NCBI RefSeq assembly: GCF_023016115.1
Contig: NZ_JALKBH010000003.1
Coordinates: 1-64,000, forward strand
DNA from: Alcanivorax sp. S6407
GTDB lineage: Bacteria; Pseudomonadota; Gammaproteobacteria; Pseudomonadales; Alcanivoracaceae
Reading direction: 5' to 3'
Length of the DNA stretch: 64,000 nucleotides
The notes under the pieces were generated by a model. It was not told the DNA's origin. It made no database searches and saw only the letters and a program-made list of their open reading frames with translations. This document shows positions 34,995-44,380 of this stretch, one piece after another (the stretch's first letter is position 1; each line of letters begins with the position of its first letter). Made by a program: the position numbers and the translations under genes.

Positions 34995-36419
34995 ATGGAC
35001 ACGTTGCAACACTTCTACATCAACGGCCAGTGGGCCACGCCTTCTGCCGGCTGCACCCAACACGACATCATCAACCCGGCCACAGAAGAGTCGGTGGGTT
35101 CGCTGCCCATGGCAGACGCGGCCGATATTGATGCCGCCATCGCGGCTGCCCACGCGGCCTTCCCGGCCTGGAGCGAAACGCCGCTGGAAACCCGTCTTGG
35201 CTACCTGGAAAAGATCCTCGGCCTGTATCAGGAAAAACTCCCCGAGATGGCCCAGGCCATCAGCCAGGAAATGGGCGCGCCGATTGGTCTGGCCACCAAC
35301 CTGCAGGCACCGGTGGGCATGATGCATATCGCCAACAACCTGGAAGTGGCGCGTAACTTCACCTTCGAGGAACCCCACGGTTCGTCCATTATTCGCCACG
35401 AACCGGCTGGCGTATGCGCCCTGATCACGCCGTGGAACTGGCCCATGAACCAGGTCATGTGCAAGCTGGCGCCGGCGCTGGCGGTGGGTTGTACCGTGGT
35501 GCTCAAGCCCAGTGAATTTGCCGCCCTGTCTGCCAATGTGCTGGCGCAGATCATCGACGCAGCCGGCCTGCCTGCCGGGGTGGTCAACATCGTTTATGGC
35601 GACGGTGCCAAGGTGGGCCCGCAGCTGTCCTCCGATCCGCGCATTGATGTGGTTTCCCTGACCGGTTCCACCCGGGCCGGGATTTCCGTGAGCCAGGAAG
35701 CGGCCACCACCATCAAGCGTGTGTCACTGGAGTTGGGTGGCAAGTCGGCCAATATCCTGCTGCCGGATTGTGATCTGGAAGCGGCTGTCACCCATGGCGT
35801 GCGCGCCATGATGAACAACACCGGGCAGAGCTGTAATGCGCCGTCGCGCATGCTGGTGCCGGCGGACAAGCTGGCCGAAGCGGAAGCCATTGCCGCCAAT
35901 GTCTGCCAGACCATCAAGGTGGGCGACACCACCGACGAAGCCACCGAGATAGGCCCCATTGCCAACGGCCGCCAGTACCAGCGTGTGCTGTCGCTGATTG
36001 AGCAAGGCGTGAAGGAAGGTGCCAAACTGGTGTGTGGCGGCACTGAACGGCCTGCTGGCCTGGACAAGGGCTACTATGTGCAGCCCACCGTGTTCAGTGA
36101 AGCCAACAACGACATGACCATCGCCCGTGAAGAGATCTTCGGCCCGGTGCTGACCATGATCCCCTATCAGGAACTGGACGAGGCCGTGGCCATTGCCAAT
36201 GACACCGTGTATGGCCTTTCCGGTTATGTGTTTGGTGAACCGGAACTGGCCCGCTCCGTGGCTAACCGCCTGCGCACCGGCAACGTCCACCTGAATGGCG
36301 CGGCACCGGATTTCACCGCGGCGTTCGGCGGCTACAAACAATCCGGCGTTGGCCGGGAATGGGGCAAATACGGCTTCGACGAATTCCTGGAGGTGAAAGC
36401 CCTGTTCCAGCCTGCCTGA
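34995..36419 (+). CDS. NAD(P)-dependent aldehyde dehydrogenase, 474 aa
   Basis: Oxidises an aldehyde to the acid. The core motifs are LITPWNWPMNQ (cofactor loop), VSLTGSTRAG, ELGGKSANILLPD with the general-base Glu, and the catalytic Cys in NNTGQSCNAPSRM. EEIFGPVLTM and SGVGREWGKYG near the end are typical. The sequence type resembles the broad medium-to-long-chain or vanillin-like aldehyde dehydrogenases; in an alkane degrader the substrate is plausibly a fatty aldehyde, but this is inference. Divergent from pbpC. The start follows GGGACTGCTAC. The 3' side holds a 14/7-bp periodic repeat. Confidence 0.92.
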   Translation: MDTLQHFYINGQWATPSAGCTQHDIINPATEESVGSLPMADAADIDAAIAAAHAAFPAWSETPLETRLGYLEKILGLYQEKLPEMAQAISQEMGAPIGLATNLQAPVGMMHIANNLEVARNFTFEEPHGSSIIRHEPAGVCALITPWNWPMNQVMCKLAPALAVGCTVVLKPSEFAALSANVLAQIIDAAGLPAGVVNIVYGDGAKVGPQLSSDPRIDVVSLTGSTRAGISVSQEAATTIKRVSLELGGKSANILLPDCDLEAAVTHGVRAMMNNTGQSCNAPSRMLVPADKLAEAEAIAANVCQTIKVGDTTDEATEIGPIANGRQYQRVLSLIEQGVKEGAKLVCGGTERPAGLDKGYYVQPTVFSEANNDMTIAREEIFGPVLTMIPYQELDEAVAIANDTVYGLSGYVFGEPELARSVANRLRTGNVHLNGAAPDFTAAFGGYKQSGVGREWGKYGFDEFLEVKALFQPA

Positions 36420-36429
36420 CCATCCACCG

Positions 36430-36492
36430 CTGACCGGCCACTACTTAGCGGTCACCATTGACCGGCCACCCTTTACCGGTCATTAGCGGACA
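36430..36492. repeat. 14/7-bp periodic array after the aldehyde dehydrogenase gene
   Basis: Reads in phase as TGACCGG CCACTAC TTAGCGG TCACCAT TGACCGG CCACCCT TTACCGG TCATTAG CGGACAC. Alternate 7-mers match best, so the true unit may be 14 bp. It begins about 11 bp after the stop codon. Confidence 0.7.
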
Positions 36493-36512
36493 CAAAATAG
36501 ACCATTTTGTGT
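36490..36512. promoter_or_regulatory. Perfect 9-5-9 palindrome (operator candidate)
   Basis: ACACAAAAT-AGACC-ATTTTGTGT, perfectly symmetrical. It is followed by a GC-rich imperfect hairpin (about 36518-36546). A smaller palindrome ACATT-GATT-AATGT (36584-36597) lies 49 bp before the next gene. One of these may bind a regulator of the metal-dependent hydrolase gene. Confidence 0.55.
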
Positions 36513-36645
36513 ACTGGCATTGGCGCCCCGCCCGGGGTGCCAATGCGCCAATTACCCCTCCCTCCTGAATTGACACCATCTTTACATTGATTAATGTCAC
36601 ATTAAGGCATTGAACGGTCGCCTTGACCGTGGACCAGGAGGATTT

Positions 36646-37578
36646 ATGACAACAACAGCCACTACCACCATCAAGCAGAACGAGAAGAAGGCCGAGAAGG
36701 TACCACTGGGTGCCACGGTCAACATCCCGCCCCGTCGTCTGGACTTTGAGTTCGACGAGCAGACTGCCAAGCGTTACTTCTATGCGGACGACCCGTTCCT
36801 GAGTGCCTTCTGGATCACCCTCTCTACTCTTTTCCCGGAAGGGGAAGACTTCTTTGTGCAGGCGGTGCGCCACTATCGCAAGGACATCACCGACCCGACC
36901 CTGAAGGCGCAGGTGGCCGGCTTCATCGGTCAGGAAGCCATGCACAGCAAGGAACACGAAGCCTGGAACGAGCTGGGCCAGAAGTTCGGCTACCCCACCG
37001 AGAAACTGGACAAGACCCTGGGCAAGCTGCTGGGTGCGGTGAAGAAGTACACCCCGAAGATCTTCCAGCTGTCCGCCACGGTGAGCCTGGAGCATTACAC
37101 CGCCATCATCGCCGAGCAGCTGCTGCGTGATGAATCCCACCGTGAACTGGCGGACCCGGAGACCCTGAAGCTGTGGCTGTGGCACGCGCTGGAAGAGAAC
37201 GAGCACAAGACCGTGGCCTACGACGTTTACGAGAAGGTGAGCGGCAACTACCTGTTGCGTGCCGGCACCATGATCCCCACCACGGTCATTTTCTTTGCGG
37301 TGATCGGTGTGTTCCAGGCCCGGATGCTGGCCTCCGACGGCAAGCTGCTGGACCTGCGCAACAACTGGAAAGGGGTGAAATTCCTGTTTGGTCGCCAGGG
37401 CCTGTTCACCAAGCTGTGGCCGCAGTATCTGGATTTCTTCAAGCCGGGCTTCCATCCGTCCCAGCACGACACCGACGCCCTGCTGGACGAATGGCGCGAG
37501 CGTCTGTTCGGTGCCGAAGGCATGCTCACCGAGCAACATGAGCAGGCCAACCAGAAGAAGAAAAAGAAGCTGCATTAA
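36646..37578 (+). CDS. Predicted metal-dependent hydrolase (PF10118 / COG3687 family), 310 aa
   Basis: Belongs to a poorly studied family with conserved metal-binding His and Glu residues: FIGQEAMHSKEHEAWN (~87-102), LEHYTAIIAEQLLRD (~145-159), and LWLWHALEENEHKTVAYDVY (~176-195) arranged as helical E-x-x-H-like pairs, reminiscent of ferritin-like di-iron sites. A hydrophobic helix (TTVIFFAVIGVFQARML) follows. The start is set by the AGGAGG site nine bases before ATG 36646; the frame from 36610 is not needed. The Lys-rich tail (NQKKKKKLH) is striking. Its substrate is unknown; in alkane degraders family members often occur near lipid genes. Confidence 0.82.
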   Translation: MTTTATTTIKQNEKKAEKVPLGATVNIPPRRLDFEFDEQTAKRYFYADDPFLSAFWITLSTLFPEGEDFFVQAVRHYRKDITDPTLKAQVAGFIGQEAMHSKEHEAWNELGQKFGYPTEKLDKTLGKLLGAVKKYTPKIFQLSATVSLEHYTAIIAEQLLRDESHRELADPETLKLWLWHALEENEHKTVAYDVYEKVSGNYLLRAGTMIPTTVIFFAVIGVFQARMLASDGKLLDLRNNWKGVKFLFGRQGLFTKLWPQYLDFFKPGFHPSQHDTDALLDEWRERLFGAEGMLTEQHEQANQKKKKKLH

Positions 37579-37625
37579 AACAGCTTCGAGCTGTCAGCTT
37601 TCAGCTGCGAGGAAAAGCAAAACGG

Positions 37626-37650
37626 AAAGCCGCCTTTGGGCGGCTTTTTG
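37626..37650 (+). terminator. Intrinsic terminator after the metal-dependent hydrolase gene
   Basis: AAAGCCGCC-TTT-GGGCGGCTTTTTG: a six-base GC stem plus A/T extension and a T5 run, 48 bp after the stop codon. Confidence 0.88.
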
Positions 37651-37668
37651 TGTTTTGGGGATAAGGGC

Positions 37669-37800
37669 GAGTTTCGAGTTTCGAGTTTCGAGTTTCGAGT
37701 TTCGAGTTTCGAGTTTCGAGTTTCGAAAATCACAAGACAAAACCACCACGAACACCAATGGTTTTGCTCTTCGAAACTCGTGACTCGTCACTCGCCACTG
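37669..37800. repeat. Inverted heptad element, GAGTTTC dialect
   Basis: Eight perfect tandem copies of GAGTTTC (37669-37724), then a ~48-bp spacer, then the inverted series GAAACTC GTGACTC GTCACTC GCCACTG (37773-37800). The longest uninterrupted heptad run in the window. The perfect identity of the eight units suggests recent expansion by slippage. Confidence 0.88.
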
Positions 37801-37849
37801 AACCCGTTTGCTTCCTGTGCCAGCTCATGTACAACATCAGTAGCCACGG

Positions 37850-39904
37850 ATGTCATACATGAAGCTTCTGCGTTTTTCTGTTCTTCCCCTGTTGTTACCG
37901 CTGGCGGCGTTTTCTGATGCGGTGTCGCTGGATCCGGTCATGGTGACCAGCACCCGCATGGAGCGTCCACTGGCCGATACGCCAGCAGCCCTCACGGTGC
38001 TGGACGGCGAAGCCGCCCAACAGGGACAGCCGCGCTTGCAACTGGATGAGAGCCTCAACCAGGTACCGGGGCTATTTGTGCAGAATCGCTATAACTTTGC
38101 CCAGGGGCTGCGGCTTTCCTCGCGGGGGTTTGGCTCACGGGCGCCGTTTGGGGTGCGCGGGCTGCGCCTGAACGTGGACGGTTTTCCGGAAACCCTGCCT
38201 GACGGCCAGTCCCAGCTGGACAGTATTGATCTGTTGACGGTGGGCAGTCTTGCCGTGCTGCGCGGCCCCAGTTCACTGTTCTACGGTAATGCCACCGGCG
38301 GGGTCGTCGACATCACCACCTTTGGCGCGCCCTGGACAGACTCGGCCAGTGCGACGATGATTGGTGGTGGCGACGGGTACCGGCAAGCCAATGTGCAGGC
38401 CCGCGGGCAGCGCCAGAAAGGTCACCATGGCTTTAGCCTCACTGCCCTGGAGTACGACGGGTATCGTGACCAGAGCGAGGTGCGTAAATACCAGCTCACG
38501 GCCCAGAGTGGCTGGCAACTGCCTGAAGCACGCTCCATGACTCTGCTACTCACCGCCATGGACACCCCCATGGCCAATGACCCCGGCGGGCTGACCCGGC
38601 AACAGGTGCGCGAGGATCCCGAGCAGGCAAGCCGGTTCGCGACACCACTGGATGCCGGCCAGAATGTGGACCAGCAGCGGCTCGGGCTGCATTACCGGGA
38701 CGCGTCGCTGGGCAGCGGCATGCTCAATGCCCGCGCCTTTGTCAGCCAGCGGGACTTCCGCCAGCAGCTCCCCTTCCCCGGCAGCAGTCTGATCGATTAT
38801 GACCGGCTGTTTTACGGTGCCCGGCTGGATTACACCCTGCCCTTCAACGCCTTTGCTCACCCTCATCGTTTGCTGTTGGGGCTGGATGCCGATCGGCAAG
38901 AGGATGCGCGGGGGCGCCGGGCAGTCAACACCGACGGGGACGTGACGGCATTGACTGCAGACGAAGATCAGCACGCCACCGCCACCGGCGTGTTCCTGCA
39001 ACTGGACAGCCACCTGACGCCGCAGCTGATGCTGACCCTGGGCGCCCGTGGCGACCGGCTGAGAATGACCATTGAGGATCACCTGCTCGCTGATGGCGAC
39101 GACAGCGGTCGCCGCGAGTTCGACGAGATGAGCTACAGTGCCGGCGTTGCCTGGCGGGTCAGCGAGCCCCATACGCTCTACAGCACGGTCAGCTCGGCAT
39201 TTGAAAGCCCCACCTTTACCGAACTGGCCAACCCATCCGGCGCGGGCGGTTTCAACCCGGCGCTGGAACCGCAGACTGCACTGAACATGGAACTGGGCGC
39301 GCGGGGCGCACTGACAGAGCGGCTGTTCTACGAAGCCGCCCTGTTCCGCGTCGACGTGGAAGATGAAATCACCCCTTACGAACTGGGCGGGCGCACCTTT
39401 TACCAGAATGCCGGCGAAACCCGCCGCGACGGTATCGAACTGGGACTGGAGCATGCCACCACGGATCAGCTTACCCTGTCCCTGTCATGGACCTGGTCGG
39501 ATTTTCGCTTCCAGGAGTTTGTTGATACCCAGCAGAACGAGGATGTCAGCGGCAATCGCTTGCCCGGCCTTCCCGAGCATCACCTTTACGGGCAGGCAGA
39601 ATGGCAGGCCGATTCCGGTTTTTTCGCCGCCGTTGAAGGGCTATTCAGTTCCCATCGCTATGCGGAGAACAGCAATGTCACCCGGGTGGGCAGCGAGATG
39701 ATCGTGAATCTTCGGCTGGGCCGGGAATGGCAGCGTCCGCAGCAGACCCTGACGCTGTTTACCGGCATCACCAACCTGCTGGATCGGGAGTACATCAGCA
39801 ACCTGCGCATCAATGCCAACAGTGATCGGCCAGTGGCGGCGCGAGGGTATTTTGAGCCTGGGCCGGGTGCCGGGTTTTATGCCGGGTTGACCGTCGGCTG
39901 GTGA
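37850..39904 (+). CDS. TonB-dependent outer-membrane receptor, 684 aa
   Basis: After a signal peptide (MKLLRFSVLPLLLPLAAFSDA) the plug domain carries LDPVMVTSTRMERPLADTPA and DESLNQVPGLFVQNR, LRGPSSLFYGNATGGVVDI. The 22-strand barrel ends with the typical LLDREYISNLRIN block and a final FYAGLTVGW. Substrate is likely an iron chelate or other large solute, but nothing in sequence or neighbourhood settles this. Two ATGs (37850, 37859) are possible; the second begins the signal peptide proper. No Fur box could be recognised with confidence. It stands alone, downstream of a heptad element that separates it from the hydrolase gene. Confidence 0.9.
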   Translation: MSYMKLLRFSVLPLLLPLAAFSDAVSLDPVMVTSTRMERPLADTPAALTVLDGEAAQQGQPRLQLDESLNQVPGLFVQNRYNFAQGLRLSSRGFGSRAPFGVRGLRLNVDGFPETLPDGQSQLDSIDLLTVGSLAVLRGPSSLFYGNATGGVVDITTFGAPWTDSASATMIGGGDGYRQANVQARGQRQKGHHGFSLTALEYDGYRDQSEVRKYQLTAQSGWQLPEARSMTLLLTAMDTPMANDPGGLTRQQVREDPEQASRFATPLDAGQNVDQQRLGLHYRDASLGSGMLNARAFVSQRDFRQQLPFPGSSLIDYDRLFYGARLDYTLPFNAFAHPHRLLLGLDADRQEDARGRRAVNTDGDVTALTADEDQHATATGVFLQLDSHLTPQLMLTLGARGDRLRMTIEDHLLADGDDSGRREFDEMSYSAGVAWRVSEPHTLYSTVSSAFESPTFTELANPSGAGGFNPALEPQTALNMELGARGALTERLFYEAALFRVDVEDEITPYELGGRTFYQNAGETRRDGIELGLEHATTDQLTLSLSWTWSDFRFQEFVDTQQNEDVSGNRLPGLPEHHLYGQAEWQADSGFFAAVEGLFSSHRYAENSNVTRVGSEMIVNLRLGREWQRPQQTLTLFTGITNLLDREYISNLRINANSDRPVAARGYFEPGPGAGFYAGLTVGW

Positions 39905-39971
39905 CGGCAACCCTTATGCTGCGAAGCCAGGTTTGTGTTGCGTGAAGCGCGATGCAGCCGCAGAGCGGCCC

Positions 39972-39998
39972 CAAAAAAGCCGCCCCGAAAGGGGCGGC
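39972..39998 (-). terminator. Intrinsic terminator of the ExaC-like gene
   Basis: On the minus strand GCCGCCCC-TTTC-GGGGCGGC is followed by six Ts and by GGGGCCGCTCTGCGGCTGC, then GCGCTTCACGCAACAC. Third copy of the terminator-palindrome-heptad cassette. Confidence 0.9.
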
Positions 39999-40036
39999 AA
40001 GGGTGCAGGACAGATAACTGGAGAGATCAGTTTGAA

Positions 40037-41557
40037 TCAGAAGAAGCCCAGCGGGTTGATGTCGTAGCTCACCAGCAGGTTCTTGGTTTGCTGGTAGTGC
40101 TCCAATGCCACCTTGTGGGTTTCACGGCCGACCCCGGATTTCTTGTAGCCACCGAAGGCCGCATGGGCGGGATAGGCGTGGTAGCAGTTGGTCCAGACAC
40201 GGCCCGCCTGAATGCCGCGGCCCATGCGGAAGGCCACATTCATGTCGCGGCTCCACACGCCGGCGCCAAGACCGAACTCGGTGTCGTTGGCGATGGCCAG
40301 CGCTTCTTCCTCATCCTTGAAGGTGGTGACACTCACTACCGGACCAAAGATTTCTTCCTGGAACACGCGCATCTTGTTGTGGCCCTGCAGCAGGGTCGGC
40401 TGGATATAGAAACCCTTGCTGTAATCACCACCCAGTGACTCGCTGTCGCCACCTGCCAGCACCGTGGCACCCTCCTCGCGGGCGATCTCCATGTAGGACA
40501 TGATCTTGTCGAACTGTTCCTGGGATGCCTGGGCGCCCACCTGCACATCGGTGTCCAGCGGGTTTCCACGCTTGATGGTGCTCATGCGCTTGAGTACCCG
40601 ACCGATGAAGTCGTCGTACATGCTTTCCTGGATCAGTGCACGGGACGGACAGGTACAGACTTCGCCCTGGTTGAAGAACGCCAGCACCAGACCTTCCACC
40701 GCCTTGTCGATGAACTGCTCTTCCGCATTCATGATGTCGGCGAAGTAGATGTTGGGGGACTTGCCACCCAGCTCCACAGTGGACGGAATGATGTTTTCCG
40801 CGGCGCACTTGAGAATGTGGGAACCGACCGGGGTGGAGCCGGTGAAGGCGATCTTGGCAATACGCTTGCTGGTGGCCAGCGCCTGGCCGGCTTCGATGCC
40901 GTAACCATTGACGATGTTCAATACGCCCGGTGGCAGCAAGTCACCAATCACCTCAATCACTTTGAGAATGGAGGCCGGCGTCTGCTCGGCAGGCTTGAGC
41001 ACCACGCAGTTACCCGCCGCCAGCGCCGGACCCAGTTTCCAGGCGGCCATCAGGATCGGGAAATTCCAGGGGATGATCTGCCCCACCACGCCCAGCGGTT
41101 CGTGGAAATGGTAGGCCACGGTGTTGGCATCCAGGTCAGCCGCGGTGCCTTCCTGGGCCCGCAGGCAGCCAGCAAAATAACGGAAGTGATCCACCGCCAG
41201 CGGGATATCGGCATTGAGGGTTTCCCGCACCGCCTTGCCGTTATCCCAGGTTTCTGCCACCGCCAGCATTTCCAGATTCTGTTCCAGCCGATCGGCGATC
41301 TTGAGCAGGATGTTGCTGCGTTCGGTGACCGAGGTCTTGCCCCAGGCCGGCGCTGCGCGGTGCGCCGCATCCAGAGCCAGGTCGATATCTTCGGCGGTGG
41401 AGCGAGCCACCTGGCAGAATACGTTGCCATTAACGGGACTAACGTTGTCGAAATAAGCCCCTTTGACCGGCGCCACCCACTCGCCGCCGATGTAGTTGTC
41501 GTAACGTTCGCTGAACGCTACCACTGAACCTTCACTGCCCGGGTTTGCGTAAATCAT
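40037..41557 (-). CDS. exaC: NAD-dependent acetaldehyde/aldehyde dehydrogenase, ExaC/AldB type, 506 aa
   Basis: Full-length class of aldehyde dehydrogenases used in ethanol and short-alcohol oxidation. Seen: [42 protein letters not shown] (Glu base), catalytic Cys within [25 protein letters not shown] and [20 protein letters not shown], and the INPLGFF ending that is characteristic of this subfamily. Downstream of a regulatory set resembling the Pseudomonas ethanol-oxidation regulators, although transcribed as a separate unit. The pyrroloquinoline-quinone ethanol dehydrogenase (exaA) is not in the window. Well-placed terminator. Confidence 0.9.
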   Translation of the reverse strand: MIYANPGSEGSVVAFSERYDNYIGGEWVAPVKGAYFDNVSPVNGNVFCQVARSTAEDIDLALDAAHRAAPAWGKTSVTERSNILLKIADRLEQNLEMLAVAETWDNGKAVRETLNADIPLAVDHFRYFAGCLRAQEGTAADLDANTVAYHFHEPLGVVGQIIPWNFPILMAAWKLGPALAAGNCVVLKPAEQTPASILKVIEVIGDLLPPGVLNIVNGYGIEAGQALATSKRIAKIAFTGSTPVGSHILKCAAENIIPSTVELGGKSPNIYFADIMNAEEQFIDKAVEGLVLAFFNQGEVCTCPSRALIQESMYDDFIGRVLKRMSTIKRGNPLDTDVQVGAQASQEQFDKIMSYMEIAREEGATVLAGGDSESLGGDYSKGFYIQPTLLQGHNKMRVFQEEIFGPVVSVTTFKDEEEALAIANDTEFGLGAGVWSRDMNVAFRMGRGIQAGRVWTNCYHAYPAHAAFGGYKKSGVGRETHKVALEHYQQTKNLLVSYDINPLGFF

Positions 41558-41716
41558 GGCCTGATCCTCATTCCAATGTTGGTCACGCTCGTCTCTTTGT
41601 GGACGGGCTCTGGAATCAGGTTAGGCCTGTGGGGCTCACGCCCGCATGCGACTAAAGATGTAATTTTCTCCGCTTTTGGTATTGGGTACCGGGCATCCGG
41701 TCATGCCACCGGCGAC

Positions 41717-43129
41717 TCATCCGTTGCGGTTGTGAGCAAACTGTTGCAGCGCCATTTTCAGCTTCAGGGGTTTGAGCGGTTTATAGACTTGCAGATAGCC
41801 GTTGCGGGCGCAGCGTTTTTTCAGGTCGGCACTGCGGTCGGCGGTCACCAGAATGACCGGCAGGGGCTCAGCGCGACCATCGTTGATAAACCGCGCCACG
41901 GTGATGCCGTCATCGGTGTCCGGGTCCAGGTGGTAGTCCATCAGCAGCACATCGGCGTCATCCCGGGAGGTATCCACCCTGGCTCGCAGAGCCGCCAGGG
42001 AGTTCGCCACCACCACGTCACAGCCCCACCCTTCCAGCAAGGTCTGCATGCCCAGGCAGATGGCTTCGTCGTTATCCACCACCCAGGTGCGCAGCCCCGC
42101 CAGCGACTGGCCGGCCAGTTCATCGGCCGATAGCCTGCGGGTGACATAGTCCGATGGTTGCGCCACGGGCATGGCCAGACTGAAGCGTGAACCTTTCCCC
42201 GGGGTAGAGGTGACCGATAGCGGATGAGCGAGGATCTGACTGATCTTGTCAACGATGGCCAGGCCCAGCCCCAGGCCACGTTCGTGGAAACGCGACGCCT
42301 GTTTGCCGCGTTTGAATTCCTCGAAAATTTCCGTGATCTGATCTTCCCGGATACCGATACCGGTATCTGCCACCACCACTTCCAGTTGGCCGTCACGGCG
42401 TCGGCAGCCCAGCAGGATACTGCCGCTATGGGTATAACGAATGGCATTGGAAAGCAGGTTGCGCATGATGCGACTGAGTAACTGGGGGTCACTGCGCACC
42501 AACATTTCGGTGGGCACATAACGCAGCCGCAAGCCCTTCTGCTCGGCCTGCTGGCGAAACTCTTCCGCCAGCACATCGAGCAGATTACGAACCGGGAACA
42601 CTCCCACTTCGGCGCTCACCACGCCGGCATCCAGCCGGGAGGCATCCGACAGGGTGGTGATCAGGGATTCCAGATCGCGCAACGCGGTGCTGATGTGAGA
42701 AAGCTGAAAGGCACTGCGCTCATCGGCGTTATCCTGCAGAGCACTGGTAAACAGGCGGGCGGCGTTCAGGGGCTGCATCAGATCATGGCTGACGGCGGCC
42801 ACAAAACGGGTCTTGGACAGGTTTGCCTGCTCGGCTTTTTCGCGAGCCTCGCGCAGCTGTTGCTCAACCTTGCGGCGCTCTTCGATTTCCGCCAGTAGCT
42901 GCTGGTTCACTTCCCGTAATGCCTGGGTGCGCTCGCGCACCTGTTCCGCCAGCACCACCGAATGCTGAAACGCCCCGTAAGGGGCCGTAGGCGTCATGTT
43001 GCTGGACTCCACCCGTTCGATCAGGGCATCGCAGATGCGCCTGAGACGGGTGTTTTCTGCCATCAGCCGTGCCTCATGCAACTCCCAGGGGGAATCCGCC
43101 GGTTTGTCAGAGCCGTTGTTTTCGTCCAA
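41717..43129 (-). CDS. Soluble hybrid sensor histidine kinase with receiver domain, ErcS'-like
   Basis: Has no membrane segment. Residues ~20-100 (counted from the TTG start) form a coiled coil (EQVRERTQALREVNQQLLAE then RRKVEQQLREAREKAEQANL), then the HisKA box FVAAVSHDLMQPLNAARLF, the ATP-binding N and G boxes (NLLSNAIRYTH, DTGIGIREDQITEIFEEF, GLGLAIVDKI), and a C-terminal receiver with VLLMDYHLDPDTDDG. I favour a TTG start at 43129 (DENNGSDKP next), with GGAGTGG upstream; the ATG at 43183 would overlap the previous gene by 77 bp. It overlaps the FIST gene end, so the two are coupled. Such kinases (ErcS') control ethanol-oxidation genes in Pseudomonas; this is from memory of that cluster. 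Confidence 0.85.
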   Translation of the reverse strand: MDENNGSDKPADSPWELHEARLMAENTRLRRICDALIERVESSNMTPTAPYGAFQHSVVLAEQVRERTQALREVNQQLLAEIEERRKVEQQLREAREKAEQANLSKTRFVAAVSHDLMQPLNAARLFTSALQDNADERSAFQLSHISTALRDLESLITTLSDASRLDAGVVSAEVGVFPVRNLLDVLAEEFRQQAEQKGLRLRYVPTEMLVRSDPQLLSRIMRNLLSNAIRYTHSGSILLGCRRRDGQLEVVVADTGIGIREDQITEIFEEFKRGKQASRFHERGLGLGLAIVDKISQILAHPLSVTSTPGKGSRFSLAMPVAQPSDYVTRRLSADELAGQSLAGLRTWVVDNDEAICLGMQTLLEGWGCDVVVANSLAALRARVDTSRDDADVLLMDYHLDPDTDDGITVARFINDGRAEPLPVILVTADRSADLKKRCARNGYLQVYKPLKPLKLKMALQQFAHNRNG

Positions 43130-44264
43130 TGACCACTCCGGTAAAGGTGTGATTGAGGTGCATGCCATCCACATGCTCGCCATAGGTGCTGAAGCCGATC
43201 ACGCCGTGACGGCGCAACAGGGCTGATGCCTCGTGCACCCTTCCCTCTGCTTCCAGCTGGGTATAGCGCAGGCAGCAATCACAGCCCAGAGTCAGCCAGG
43301 GGGGGCCGAGACGGGATTCGATAGCGCCCAGCTTTTTGTCCAGATCGTCAAGAATGGAGCCAGTGTCCATCGCCGTGAGCACAATGCCGTTTTCCACGGC
43401 GCAATAGAAAGACAGACTCATGTCCGGATTCACTCGCTGGATGGCGCGGGCGTAATAACGGCCGTTGATGCGCACTGCCAGCGGCGAACAGGCAAACGTC
43501 ACATCATCCAGCTGCTCCACCGGCACGCCGACCAGTCGGGCATAGGCTTCGGCTGCCGGTTCAGCATTGAGCGTCAGCACCCGGCGCTGGTCCGGGTCGC
43601 AATCTGTCACCACCAGCTTCTCGGTTTGTGGCAGCAGGTGATGGGTACTGAGCACCTCAAAATCCAGTCGGGTGGAGACCATCAACACAATCGCTGCGTC
43701 ACGACAGAAACGGCCATTGCTGTACACATAGGTACCGCTGAGCCGATATTCATCGCCAGCAGAACCGCCAAAACAGCTAATGCTGCCAAGCACCGCATTG
43801 AGGGTGGTCAGCACCATTTCCTCACTGACCGACAGGCCATCCATCAGGGTCAGCACAAAGGTGTTGTTGGTGTTGGGCACCCCGGCCACACCATCGCTGC
43901 ACTCCATAAACAGGCTGTCGGTGAGCTGCTGGGCATCGCTCAGCTCAAAGCGATCCAGTTGTTCAATCAGACGCTGGCCCACGGTGAAAAAGCGGGTATC
44001 GAAACCGATGGCGACAATGGAACCGTGATCGTAGCCCTGGGCGGTGATTTCACCACAGGAGGTACAGCCGGACATGGGGATATCGCCGAAGCGGCTTTTC
44101 AGGGCATCGGCCAGACGATCCAGATCGTATTCCACGGAGCAGAAGAACAGCACGAACCCCAGATTGGTGTGCAGCAGGTTGCTCGCCAACTCAGTGGCGG
44201 CGGTCTGTTCATCGCTGGCGGTGCTAAACGTGGTCAGCACCGCATTGGCAGGAGCTGCATTCAT
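43107..44264 (-). CDS. FIST-domain (FIST_N + FIST_C) sensory protein, 385 aa
   Basis: FIST domains are ligand-sensing modules often linked to kinases. FIST_N spans ~40-230 (GFVLFFCSVEYDLDRLADAL, SGCTSCGEITAQGYDHGSIV, LTLMDGLSVSEEMVL, SCFGGSAGDEYRL); FIST_C ~250-370 (AAEAYARLVGVPVEQL, LGCDCCLRYTQLEAEGRVHE, GFSTYGEHVDGMHLNHTFTG). The GE-x-VDGMHLN-x-T-x-TG end is diagnostic. It is encoded between the response regulator and the kinase in one minus-strand unit and overlaps the kinase start. It is therefore likely to feed a small-molecule signal to the kinase. Confidence 0.9.
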   Translation of the reverse strand: MNAAPANAVLTTFSTASDEQTAATELASNLLHTNLGFVLFFCSVEYDLDRLADALKSRFGDIPMSGCTSCGEITAQGYDHGSIVAIGFDTRFFTVGQRLIEQLDRFELSDAQQLTDSLFMECSDGVAGVPNTNNTFVLTLMDGLSVSEEMVLTTLNAVLGSISCFGGSAGDEYRLSGTYVYSNGRFCRDAAIVLMVSTRLDFEVLSTHHLLPQTEKLVVTDCDPDQRRVLTLNAEPAAEAYARLVGVPVEQLDDVTFACSPLAVRINGRYYARAIQRVNPDMSLSFYCAVENGIVLTAMDTGSILDDLDKKLGAIESRLGPPWLTLGCDCCLRYTQLEAEGRVHEASALLRRHGVIGFSTYGEHVDGMHLNHTFTGVVIGRKQRL

Positions 44265-44380
44265 GTCGCTCGCTTCTCTGTTTTTTATTCTGGCGCTGAT
44301 TCATTCAGCGCATGACTAACCGAAGTGTGCGTATCCCGACGGACCACATAAAGCGGTTTGCCGTTGCGGTTTGGTTATCG

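Noticed and set aside
37669-37724. CRISPR array
   Set aside because: Units are 7 bp without spacers, and no cas genes are nearby. The same applies to all heptad arrays.
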